Positions 1 through 10,058 of a stretch of DNA of 64,000 nt are shown one piece after another; within the stretch, counting starts at the first letter, position 1; the number at the start of each line of letters is the position of its first letter. The position numbers and the translations under genes were made by a program. The DNA is taken from NCBI RefSeq assembly GCF_052857255.1, contig NC_135505.1, positions 59,439,149-59,503,148 on the forward strand. Direction: 5' to 3'. This stretch comes from Amblyomma americanum (Eukaryota; Arthropoda; Arachnida; Ixodida; Ixodidae). The notes beneath the pieces were generated by a model, which saw only the letters and a list, made by a program, of their open reading frames with translations, was not told the DNA's origin and did no database searches.

Positions 1-1815
1 AAAACAGAATACGTAAATGACCAGAAGGCTTTCAAATCCTCTAAAATAGTTTGGGCAAACAATTAAAAAGGTCAGGAAAGAATGCCACACACACCAGTTT
101 ATATCAGCACGTGGTCACGCTGACATCTTGTGGAAGAATCTAAACAACCTAGTAAACTACAAAAACGATATACAGCAAGTACCTGCCCTAAATATAGGCG
201 GAAGATCTTTAACGGCTCAACAAGTAGCAGATGAGTGTAACGAATTTTTGTGAACCTTTCTATTGATATTACAGCGCAGAATAATAAAAACAATCTTCCT
301 TACGTGCACGATGCGTTATTTCTTAGCCCTGTTGACGATTGAGAGATAATGGCAACTTTCAGAGAACTTAACAACACAACAGCATGCTACATTGACGGTT
401 TAAGAACTTAGTCTATTGCTTATGTATTTGATTTATCTAGCCGTGCGTTACACATATTATGAACCTTTGCATCTGTAGTGCTGCATTCTCACGTCGTATG
501 CAAGTTGCGCGTGTGTCAATTGTTTTTAAGAAAGGTTATAGAAATAATTGTTTCAGTTATAGGCCGATATTAGTTTTGCCCCTATTTTCGAAGTTACTGG
601 AAAAGGTCATTCATAGATGTTTTATTTCTTTTGAAAATGAGCATCGAATTTTAACTTGTTCACAATTCTGTTTTCGAAAACACTTATCGGCAGAGCTTGC
701 GGTACTGCAGCAAAAGGAATACATATTAAAATAGCTTGAAAAAGCAGGATAGTGATCGGTATCTTCATAGATTTCACTAAAGCTCTTCACCTGATAAATC
801 ATGGTTTACTTATTCGCAAACTAGTTTGGTTTGGTTTATGGTGGTTTAACGTCCCAAAGCGACTCAGGTCATGAGGGACGCCGTAGTAAAGGGCTCCAGA
901 AATTGCGACCACCTGCGGTTCTGTACCGTGCATTGACATCGCACAGTACATGGGAGTCTAGAATTTCGCCTCCATCGAAATTTTCCCGCCGTGGCCGGGA
1001 TCGAGCCCGCGTCTTTCAGGACAGCAACCGAGCGCCATAACCAGTCAGTCACCGCGGCGGCTATTGGTAAACTTGAATGCTATGGTATGCATGGACACAG
1101 TGCAACACTCTTCAAATCTTATCTGCAGCGCAGCAAACAACCAGAAAGAGTAAACTGTTTCCATTTTTAAGCACTATCCATCTCCAGTGGTGTTCCGGAA
1201 AAAAGTGTATTAAATTCATTTCTTTTTAACATTGATATCAATGACAATGTTCATATTTCACCACAAGTAAAGTTTACAATTTACACACCGACGAAACAGC
1301 CTTATTTCTATCGGGAGACAAGACACAGTTTAGAAGAGTTAGCCAATCACACATTAGCACAGCTTGACACTTGGACTCCAAAAATACATTTAAGTTAAAC
1401 ATTTTTAAAATGAAAGTCATCGTTTTCAGAGCAAAGAATAAATATTTCGCTTAGCCAGTACATTTGCTTGAGGTCAGTTTTTTTAAAAGTTGTAAAGTCG
1501 TTTAAAACAATAGGTGTTGTCTTCAACGAAAGGTTGTCACGGGATGACCACATTGAAAATCTTGTTGAAAACTTTATCGTCTACTGAAATTGGCATGTAC
1601 TGCCAAGTAATATCGAAATTACAATATATCGTTCTCTATTTCATTCTCGGCTGAATTACGGCATTTTATCTTGGGGCTCTACAACACAGGAAAACTTGCG
1701 AAAACTGCACGTATTACAACAATACTTTTTGCGCATAGTTGAACGTGTACCGCTATTACAACACACAAGACAGTTCTCGAACTATAAAATTGTTACAATA
1801 ATAAAGCTGCCAGTC
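1..1815 (+). mobile_element. Decayed CR1/L2-like LINE (RT remnant)
   Basis: Remnant of a non-LTR retrotransposon ORF2 read in broken frames. Around 190-260 a frame reads GRSLTAQQVADECNEF, as in the linker between endonuclease and reverse transcriptase. At 459-730 the frame contains RVSIVFKKG, YRPILVLPLFSKLLEKVIH and FRKHLSAELAVLQQ, which are RT motifs 1-2. At about 760-815 comes IFIDFTKALHLINHGLL, and at 1640-1730 the RT C-terminus SRLNYGILSWGSTTQENLRKL. Many stops and frameshifts rule out a working protein. A SINE interrupts the RT at 826-1064. The element runs off the left edge of the window. Assignment to the CR1/L2 group rests on motif wording only; Jockey-group membership is the alternative. 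Confidence 0.75.
826..1064 (-). mobile_element. tRNA-derived SINE (type A), inserted in LINE
   Basis: On the minus strand the head reads GGTTATGGCGCTCGG (A-box-like) and GGCTCGATCCCGGCC (B-box-like), followed by a body with GTACTGTGCGATGTCAATGC and the tail CTTTACTACGGCGTCCCTC. The same modules recur at 7813, 53279, 59943 and 61990. The interrupted LINE frame resumes on the far side, and the flanks carry AAACTAG and AAACTTG, a probable target-site duplication with one mismatch. Family name not assigned. Confidence 0.85.
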
Positions 1816-1829
1816 TAAACACTAAGTCA

Positions 1830-1992
1830 TATTCAAATTCAAATTCTTTATTTATTCAAGAAAACACAATAAAAGAGTTTCTAGCACTTTTTGGACAAAT
1901 AACCGTAGGCCAGATATGGGTCCAAAAAAATTGAAATTCTATAATGCAGACACTTCGTGACAAGCACAGTAAAAACTTGGAAGAGCGGAAAG

Positions 1993-2050
<58 letters not shown>

Positions 2051-2880
2051 AATCACAAAAAATAGCATAATAAGGAACAGTGCCTATAATTCAAAAACAT
2101 GCTGCATGTTCAATTCCAATAATAAATGGGATGCGAACAGAAGATTGATCTACTTTACCACATAAAATAAGAATTTTTTGGCTGTAAGTGCAAAATTTTG
2201 AGCGTATTTTATTTCTTGTGGAAGAGTGTTTCAGATCTGAACGCAAATGAAAGAGAGCCGTCTTTCTCCCTAAACGTTGTGCGTGGGCGGTAGATTAAAG
2301 TTTCCCATTGTTACATTCCGGGTAGTACGCGATGAAGTATGGAAGGAGTGGTTGTTTCTAACGATACCATTTACGACAGTTGCTGTTTTTAGAAAGCGTA
2401 ATGAGTCGAAGGGTAATATCCGTAGGTCGTGGAATAATGGGTTGCTAGGGTGATCCCGCTTAGAATGCGTTATGATTCGTAATGATCGTTCCTGCAATTT
2501 TCTGATTGGCTGGAGATAACTATTGTAAGTTCATCCCCATGATTCCAGACAGTATGAGAGATGACTGTGGATAAAGGAGAAATATAAAATAGATAATATA
2601 CTTGTTTCAAAAAAGTCTCGTGCTTGAAGCGGTTTATAGCACCCCGATGCCACTTTTGCCGCTACTGCGAATAAATGGTTTTGCCAGTGCTGGTGTCTAT
2701 CAAAGATTACGCCAAGATATTTAAAACAAGGTGTATATTCTAGTAGACAGTTGTCAATACTAATGTTTACAGAGTTAGCATCTACTTGTTTTCGACGGGA
2801 GTGAAATATAGTATATTTTGTTTCCTTGGCATTTACAGTTAGCTTGTTAACCAAAACCATTTAGAGACGTTTGCCAAATC
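1830..2880 (-). mobile_element. 3' part of a CR1/L2-like LINE
   Basis: On the minus strand one frame runs 2860 to about 2190 with a single internal stop near 2531. It reads the end of an RT thumb and connection region: KLTVNAKETKYTIFHSRRK, CFKYLGVIFDRHQHWQNHL and FIHSHLSYCLESWG, then ERSLRIITHSKRDHPSNPLF and a C-terminal tail. The 3' untranslated part contains the (TA)n tract and ends near 1834 in short ATTTGAATTTGAAT-like direct repeats, as CR1/L2 elements often do. The catalytic FADD segment is missing, so this copy is 5'-truncated. It faces the LINE at 1-1815 tail to tail. Confidence 0.75.
1996..2045. repeat. (TA)n microsatellite
   Basis: About 25 perfect AT units lying in the 3' untranslated part of the minus-strand LINE remnant. 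Confidence 0.97.
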
Positions 2881-4739
2881 TACGTAAGCTTTGGATTTCC
2901 AACTGTTTATTCGAGACCGAAAGGAAAACGTTATATAAGGGATGGACCTTTTGGAAAATTTTTTTCATAAAAGTCCCCGAGCAAGATGTGAGTGAGCTCG
3001 GTATTAGGTTCGCTATGTGCATTTATTTCCTCGCCTTTCGAATGACGTGCACCTCAGCCGACCTCCAGGCCTGTGCTATTTTAGTGCGAAAATGCTACAT
3101 ACCGTGTTCCCAACCAGGAATCTTGTTCCGAAGCCTCGGAATTATTTGTGTATGCTCGGGTTACTTGGAAGGAGCGTAGCTCAAGCTGCAGAAATTAGGA
3201 GGAAGCTCATCTTAGTTCCGGGGAACGTTGGACCAGCTTTAGCCAATGGCAGGGTGACCTTGAAGCAGACCTTGGCCAAACGTAGCACAGAAGCTGTCTA
3301 TGTGAGAATAAAATAAATATTGCCGCAACTAGTTATCGAACCAGCGGGGCCGCGAACGGACAAGCTTCGCTAGCCACTGCACGAGGGCACTATGCTATCG
3401 CCGCAGCCAATCATGCCTTGCGTTAAACTGAAACACACTTGCGCTGTGCATTGCACATCGTCATCTCCCTCAACTTCCATCTACGGCGCGAACAGACCAG
3501 ATAAGCTTAACCTCGATCAGAGCACAACCTTAGTTTAATATCATCGCCAGACATGCCGGCGACCCAGAAAACCAAAAACGATGAGCCAACCAGGCTGAAA
3601 TACATTCTTTCGCACGTCTACTTGTTTCCCTACCTTAAACCTACCACCCTACCACAATTTTTCTGTTGCCGAACATATATTAAATATTCTCTTTGACTTG
3701 TTAATGAGTTTTCATTCAGTCGGCAAAAATCTGGACTGTGAATCAGTGAATGAGTTGCAGCGAGACTTGTTAGCTCCATGATCGCTATCTCTGTGTCCAT
3801 TTGCGGATTCTGCTGCCTTCCGGAGTCTGACTGTGCCGTTTTTTTTATCCAAATTAATGTATCGGGGTGGTGCCTCATCTGCTTGTTCCTTTTCACTGCC
3901 CTTGTAGCCATGTAGGGCTGTAGTCACGTTCGCCCTCTGCTCATTATTGCTTTCGCTGGGGTCGATTAGTCTTCTTGTAAGACTCCATGTTTCTCCTAAA
4001 TAAGTTAAATTCAGTAGAACTTATTTTACACTTCATTTTATTTACGAAGAACTTCGGAACACAACAACATGCCTACCAATTTTTTCTTCCTTAATGTTCT
4101 GCGAAAGATAGGTGATGAAGACCAGAGGGAATGGAGAATGTCTGTCACTGTACGTTATATATTTATATTGTTTGTATTTCTTCAGTACTGCCAGCCTTTG
4201 TACGGTCAAGCAAGAGCGCAAGCACAATGTCAAAGAATGCCAGATCAACATTTACGGTTCCAATTAAAAAAGAGGGAGTGGAAATTGTACACAGCGATAA
4301 TTTCACCTAAATCAGTGGCGAATGCTGTGCTGTACTTCAAGGCGCGAATACCTGATCTAAATTCGCGGTTTAAACTTCTTACTGTGCGGACGTTTTTAAG
4401 GTCTTAGGAGGCTTTTCCTGGATCAGCTACCCCATACTTACAATGAACTCATCTCTATTTCGTACTTTTTGGACTAGGTATAAGCTTCCTCAGGTTGTGT
4501 TCACTAATTTCTTGGTGTCAAAATTTCGGTTTCAATAAATTCGGTAGTACCAGTTATCCATCACCGCGCTGATACTGTAGTCTGCTTTGATGACACCCTC
4601 TGAGGGAATGCTAAAAATGTGCCTCCCAGTGTATTAAACGGGCTTATTGAGGAGTATCCGGATAAAATTCCTAACCATATTTCCTTTTTTGCAGACGCCT
4701 CCCAGCAAAAATAAAAGCCAGCCATTGGCAGTTACTCAT
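2881..4739. other. Unassigned stretch
   Basis: Short open frames only (for example 3017-3316 and 4069-4407, both +). None shows a domain I recognise. No RNA gene or clear repeat boundary seen. Confidence 0.5.
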
Positions 4740-7370
4740 TGGCTCTTGATTGGAATTATTCATTTCGGGCCCCTGACTATAAACCTATTTTTGTCGCCCA
4801 GTTTCCGGACATTGTTGTGGGCTTAATAAGGATTCCCTGCAATATCTCTCAGCGTGCAGCGTGCCGAGCAACACTTGTGCCAATATTCGCAGCATTCGGG
4901 AGGTATCTTTACGAGATACATCGAAGACGTGGTGAACTTGTGCTCACGCGTCAACTCCGACATGTCCGAGGCTCGCAAAATAAATCGTATCCTGAAGGGT
5001 ATCGATGAGCACGGACTTCAGATGTTGCTCTTCCGGGATCTCCGCACCGTCTAAGAAGTTGCCAGTCTCTGCCAGAGCTACGACGAGCTGCAAGAGCTGA
5101 GACTCGCGACACCTCAGCCTGCTACACCTGCTGAGTCTCTTGCCAGTTTCTCCGCTCCTTTTGACCACTCTGCGCTATCGCAACTGCCCAAAGGCCTCGT
5201 ACGCCAGGTAGTTTCTGGTCAACTCACCGTTCTACCACTCCACTCCGGCCCGTCTCTATACATGGCGTCCAGCCTTAGCTATGCCATCACCGAACGTGTG
5301 CCTGAAGCCCTTCTACCTGTTCTGCCGGCTGCACCAAGCACCTCAGCCCGCCCCTCTCGCTGCGCCATTGACCTACGCTGAAGCGATTGCACTGCCGAGG
5401 ACAGCTACCTATAGCTCGTGCTACGCTACGCTTGAAGCACCTGTGCCTCAGGTCTCTCAAGCGATGAGGCCTTTTTTCCGACCGCTACCACCAATCGGAA
5501 ATTCCTGGCGTACAGGTGGCAATCGCCCCATCTGTTATCTTTAGAGATTACTGCTCATGTGGGCGCGCTTTGTCGCCGCTGTGCGCCGTATCTCCGCTAA
5601 CTCCCCGAGTTGCCGGCTACTGGCTTCCGCAGCCTCAACGCTCAGCGACAGACGATCCGCCCCGACTCGTCCTCTTCCACCCGACCACTCCACTTTTTGC
5701 AACCAACGTTCGCCTTCATTGTGTCGCAGTTCCCCCTCTCTTAGGAGCCGGCGCCCCACTCTTCTGCAGGATAAACTATATGCCGCATTGGCTAAGGCGA
5801 GACTCGCGCCGCCAGCGAAATTTAAAAGGCCTCATTTTTGTCCCCAAAATCTTATCGCAGTTGTTGTAGAGGCTGTTTCGGTTCTTGCGCTCGTCGGTAC
5901 CGGTGCTAACAATTTCCGCGATTGCCTCAAGATTTTGCCGTTCCTTGCGAAAAGTTACAACACCTCTGCCTGGGTTCTCGCTGTACACGGAAAGCGCGAA
6001 GCTTAATGAGCACTTAGCGACGGGCACTACCCGGGTCATTATACAGGACGTTCTGTACACAGTTTTGCCAACGTTTTCCCATGACAATATCTTGAGTTAG
6101 GACTTCCTGTCGCAATACAACGCCGTCATCAATTCTGCTCGTGCCGACCTAGAGTTCTTTGCGCTAAGCGACTCCTCGTCAGCCGCGGCCCCTTCTGCTG
6201 CTTCTCACAAAGCCATCGTTGCAGAAGACGTTGACCTGCTTGCGTGTTCTGCTGTTCTTGTGTCCATCACTAGTGAGTTCCTTCGCAACGGAATCGCACT
6301 TTTTACGGCAACGCCAATATTTATGCGCCGCAAATCACTGCGCCTACCTTACGCCGTACTCAACCTGTCAGCTGGCCTTAACGCATTCATTGTGACCAAT
6401 ACGTTTGCGTATCCTTCCCCTGTGCGTCGCGGTGAGTATCTCGGAACAGCGCAGCTCATTCATTTCATTCTCCATCGGGATGAGAATGATAATCAACCGT
6501 CTCTCGTCGTAAACGCCCTCAGCCCGCTGGTTCCCACACTCGACACTTCGTCGACGTTTTCCTTCGCTCCATCTACGTAGCCCTTCCTGCATCTGAATGC
6601 ACTCAACTTCTTGCGCTGCTTCATCAGTTTCGTTCCTACGTCGATCCCCATCAACCTGCATTGAGGCGCCATCGACTGTCGCATATCATATCGACACCCG
6701 CGGCCATGCCCCTTTGCGTCAGCGCCCACAAAGTGTCTCCATCATTGAGCGCCATGTTATTCAGGAACAAGTTGAGACCACGCTTCAGAACGGCGTGATT
6801 AATGCCTCTCAGAGTCCATGGTCCTTAGCCGTGGTACTTGTTAAGAAGGCTCTATTCGTTTCTGCGTTCATTACCGCCGCTTGCATAATATAACAAAGAA
6901 AAACGTTAACTCTTGTCTCACGTATTGATGACGCTCTAGACTGCCTCCAAGAAGCAGAGCTCTTCTCTCCTTTCGATTGGTGCTCTGGGTACTGGCATGT
7001 CTCAATAGCCAGCGAAGACCGCCCAAAAACCACATTTTTGACCCAAGACCGCCTATATTAATTTAGCATCGTGTTTTTCGGCCTCTGTAATGCTTCGTAT
7101 ATATTCGAGCGCATGATGGACACTATTTTGCGTGGCCTGAAATGAAAGTCATGTCTGTACTATGTGGACGACGTCGTGGTCTTTTCGTCTGGCTTCGAGA
7201 CTCCTCGGCCCTGCCTCAAGAACGTCTTGACGTGCCGTACCGATGTCGATCTGCAGCTCCACTTGAAAAAGTGCCACTTTGATGCTCGCGAATTAACCAT
7301 TTTAGCCACATTGTGTCAAAAGAGGGTGTCCGTCCGACACCGGCAACTTTCGTGTTGTGAATGATTTTCA
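4740..7370 (+). mobile_element. Decayed Ty3/gypsy gag-pol
   Basis: Frames must be joined across many stops. Gag: 4890-5095 reads FTRYIEDVVNLCSRVNSDMSEARKINRILKGI followed by LCQSYDELQELR, as in arthropod gypsy capsids. A CRRC-type zinc-knuckle remnant lies near 5560-5580. RT: 6680-6850 contains HIDTRGHAPLRQRP and SPWSLAVVLVKK; 6915-7060 reads RIDDALDCLQEAELFSPFD and GYWHVSIASEDRPKTTFLT; 7070-7140 reads FGLCNASYIFERMMD. The catalytic box YYVDDVVVFS survives at about 7158-7188, followed by HLKKCHFDARE. RNase H and integrase are not recognisable beyond 7440, and no LTR pair was found. Order is the usual gag then RT, unlike the element at 28-32 kb. Non-functional. Confidence 0.85.
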
Positions 7371-7812
7371 CAAACGCACTACTAAGGAATTGCTCGGCTT
7401 TGAAGAAGAAGATGGGCATTAGCCTATCCGCACTGCTACCGCTTAGAGCGAGACCCTGTTCAACTTGACCACCACTGCTTCACCGCTGTTTCCGTCGTCC
7501 TCAGCGTCACCAAATACACCTCTTACACAATATATACAAGGTTTCCCAGCTAACTTGAGCCAAGGGTTAGGAAACAGATTAATAGAGACAGGCGAGCGAA
7601 AGCAGTTGCATATTGGTGACAGCCTTCTTGCACACCACAGAAATTTTTTTCTTTCGTCTTGTTTTTGTTGACTGTTTCGACTAGTTACAAAAACTGGAGG
7701 GGTTGCTTTGCCTGCATACTTTTCAAAAGTGCATGTATTTTCGCGCGATGTAGCAAAATTTTGACGTGAAATGGCCGCGGGAGTAATGGTGTTTTCGAAA
7801 TTCTAAAAACTG
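7371..7812. other. Unassigned stretch
   Basis: A short continuation of the gypsy frame may reach about 7440. The rest shows no gene or repeat I recognise. Confidence 0.45.
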
Positions 7813-8113
7813 ATATGGCTGCGGTGGCTCAGTGGTTAGGGCGCTCGACTACTGATCCGGAGTTCCCGTGTTCGAACCCGACCGCGGCGGCTGCGTTTTT
7901 ATGGAGGGAAAACGCTAAGGCGCCCGTGTGCTGTGCGATGTCAGTGCACGTTAAGATCCCCAGGTGGTGGAAATTATTCCGGACCCCTCCGCTACGGCAC
8001 TTCCTTCTTCCTTTCTTCTTTCACTCCCTCATTTATCCCTTCCCTTACGGCGCGGTTCAGGTGTCCAACGATATATGAGACACATACTGCGCCATTTCCT
8101 TTCCCCCCCAAAC
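7813..8113 (+). mobile_element. tRNA-derived SINE (type A), near full length
   Basis: The head reads GCGGTGGCTCAGTGGTTAGG (A box) and GTGTTCGAACCCGACC (B box). The body contains GTGCTGTGCGATGTCAGTGC and CCCCAGGTGGTGG, and the tail reads TTACGGCGCGGTTCAGGTGT ending in a C/A-rich run. Same organisation as the copy at 59943; the intact pol III boxes mark a good-quality copy. Confidence 0.88.
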
Positions 8114-8454
8114 CAATTATAGTTATATATATTTTAACTGCTGGCTACAAATATCTAGTTGCAATCAGGTGCTATTCGCACTAGTTAAAAAGCTAACTAA
8201 AAAATTATTTAATCACTTAGCTAGTTATGATGATTCGCCTCTTTATTTACACCCGCTAACGCTGGCACTACTATGCCAGGAAACGCTTCTGCTTACATCA
8301 AAAACCCTTTTTTTAAATATGAGTTATCACCTTCCCTGAAACACCTGGTATATATATATAGCAGACAAGGTAAAGTAATTGAGGGGCCCGTTTGACAAAC
8401 TTATAAAGGGAGCCAACAGTCACCGAAACCAAGGTGCATAGGGGAACGTTACTA

Positions 8455-8640
8455 TTATTTTTTTTAATGTGTTGTGCTTATCAGTGGGATAATATTACTT
8501 GAAATAATAAATCGCTTAAAGAAAACTACTTATAAAGCAGCAGAAAAAACAACCATGCCGCCGGTGGGACCCGAACCCACGACCTCCGAATATCGCGTCC
8601 GGTGCTCTTACCAACTGAGCTACGGCGACGGCTGTCCAAT
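8455..8640 (-). mobile_element. tRNA-derived SINE (type B, Ruka-like)
   Basis: On the minus strand about 8636-8563 folds as a cloverleaf: acceptor GTCGCCG with CGGCGGC, D-arm GCTCAGTTGGTAAGAGC, anticodon stem CCGGA with TTCGG around loop CGCGATA, T-arm GTGGG-TTCGGGT-CCCAC. Position 33 is G rather than U, so this is not a functional tRNA. A short body then runs to an A-rich end near 8458. The same head occurs twice in tandem at 14788. Ruka is a published tRNA-derived SINE of ixodid ticks; the family match is by recollection and unverified. Confidence 0.8.
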
Positions 8641-8772
8641 CTGCTGCTCTCGTGGGTATTTAAGTTTATTTGGTGTACGCGAACCTTGACAGTGTTCACC
8701 AGCGCCACCCTCGACCATAGCGGCGGACGTAGCACGTCCTGTAATACCGCGAGCGTGTCGTGGAACGTCATC

Positions 8773-8938
<166 letters not shown>

Positions 8939-8974
8939 CAAAGTTGAAAACGCTTCATTTAGCCATAGATTTAT

Positions 8975-9020
8975 TTTGAGTCGACGTTTCGGACAGAGCC
9001 TGTCCTTTCTCAAGACTGAA
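8975..9020 (-). ncRNA. Hammerhead-ribozyme-like motif at the Penelope 3' end
   Basis: Minus strand: a perfect 6-bp hairpin GGACAG-GCT-CTGTCC (9005-8991) followed at once by GAAACGTCGA (8990-8981). That is the geometry of stem II followed by GAAA and a minimal stem III ending in GUC. The upstream box is CTTGAGA where an active hammerhead has CUGAUGA, so cleavage is doubtful. Hammerhead motifs in Penelope-like elements are established knowledge; assignment here rests on the hairpin, the GAAAC-GTC and the terminal location. Confidence 0.5.
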
Positions 9021-9294
9021 GTTACAGGGGTCTTCTTCCTCTTCTTAAGGAGTTGGCACTGGCACACATGTACGACACATGAACAAAAGAAACAAACGGT
9101 GGCAAAGAATACTAGAAAATATACAGATAGAAAGGGAAAAAAGGGGGAACAAATAAAAAAGAAAAACGTGTTGTACCCCGCCGCCCACCCCGAAGCCGCG
9201 GGGAGCCGACCCCGGACGAGGGAAACAAAAAAAAAGGAAAACACGGAGCGGGAGGGGATAATGGCTACCCATCAAGGCAACAGAGCGGCGGCGT

Positions 9295-9910
9295 GTAAGG
9301 TGGACAGGAGCAGACGGTGGCGGGATCGCCCTACACACAAAAGTTAAAGACGCGTGCACTCGCGTGCCCCGTACACAAAGAGTAAACAAATAAACAGAAT
9401 AAAATGCAGACAGGGTCGGAGCTTCCGTCATCTTGAACCACTCCGGCAGCCAGAGCCAAGGCCGAATCAGCGGCGCCGTGAGCTTAACTAAACACACGTG
9501 CACTGTGCATGAAAACACCCAGACACACAGCAGTAAAACATCCGAGCTCATGCCAGTGTCGTGTGGCGGCTAAATGACAATGGCGGGAGCATTTAAGCGA
9601 GTAAGGTGTACAGAAACAGACGGTGGCGGAATTGTCCAACATATATAAATTGGAGATGCTTGCACTCGCGTGACCTGGCCAGAAAAAGTAAACAAATAAA
9701 CAGAATGAAATGCAGACAGGACAGGAGACTTCCGTCATCTGGAACCATTTCCGCAGCCCGAGTCAAGGTAGAATCAGGGCGCCGTGAGCTTAACTACACA
9801 CACGTGCACTGTGCCTGAAAACACCCACAAAAGAAAAAAGTGGAAAAACATCCGAGTTCGGCCAAGTGTGGTGTGGGAGGTAAATGTGAATGGCGTGAGC
9901 AATTAGGCAA
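9295..9910. repeat. 306-bp tandem duplication in Penelope 3' region
   Basis: Unit 1 starts GTAAGGTGGACAGGAGCAGA at 9295 and unit 2 starts GTAAGGTGTACAGAAACAGA at 9601. Shared landmarks include CAGACGGTGGCGG, AGTAAACAAATAAACAGAAT and GCCGTGAGCTTAACTA. The copies differ by scattered substitutions and small indels, so the duplication is not recent. Confidence 0.9.
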
Positions 9911-10058
9911 GGGTTCTTCAATTGCACCCCGTCGTCAAGGTAATCGAACTGGGAAGATAGGGGCAGGATGGGGTAGGGAATGAAGAAATTTGTGTGAGCT
10001 TGAAAAAGATGTCGCTGGCAAGAAACGACCGAGGTATGTCAAGCTGGCTCTCGTAATG

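Noticed and set aside
8563..8636. Functional tRNA gene (minus)
   Set aside because: Cloverleaf forms, but U33 is replaced, the anticodon is doubtful, and a SINE body and further copies of the head exist.
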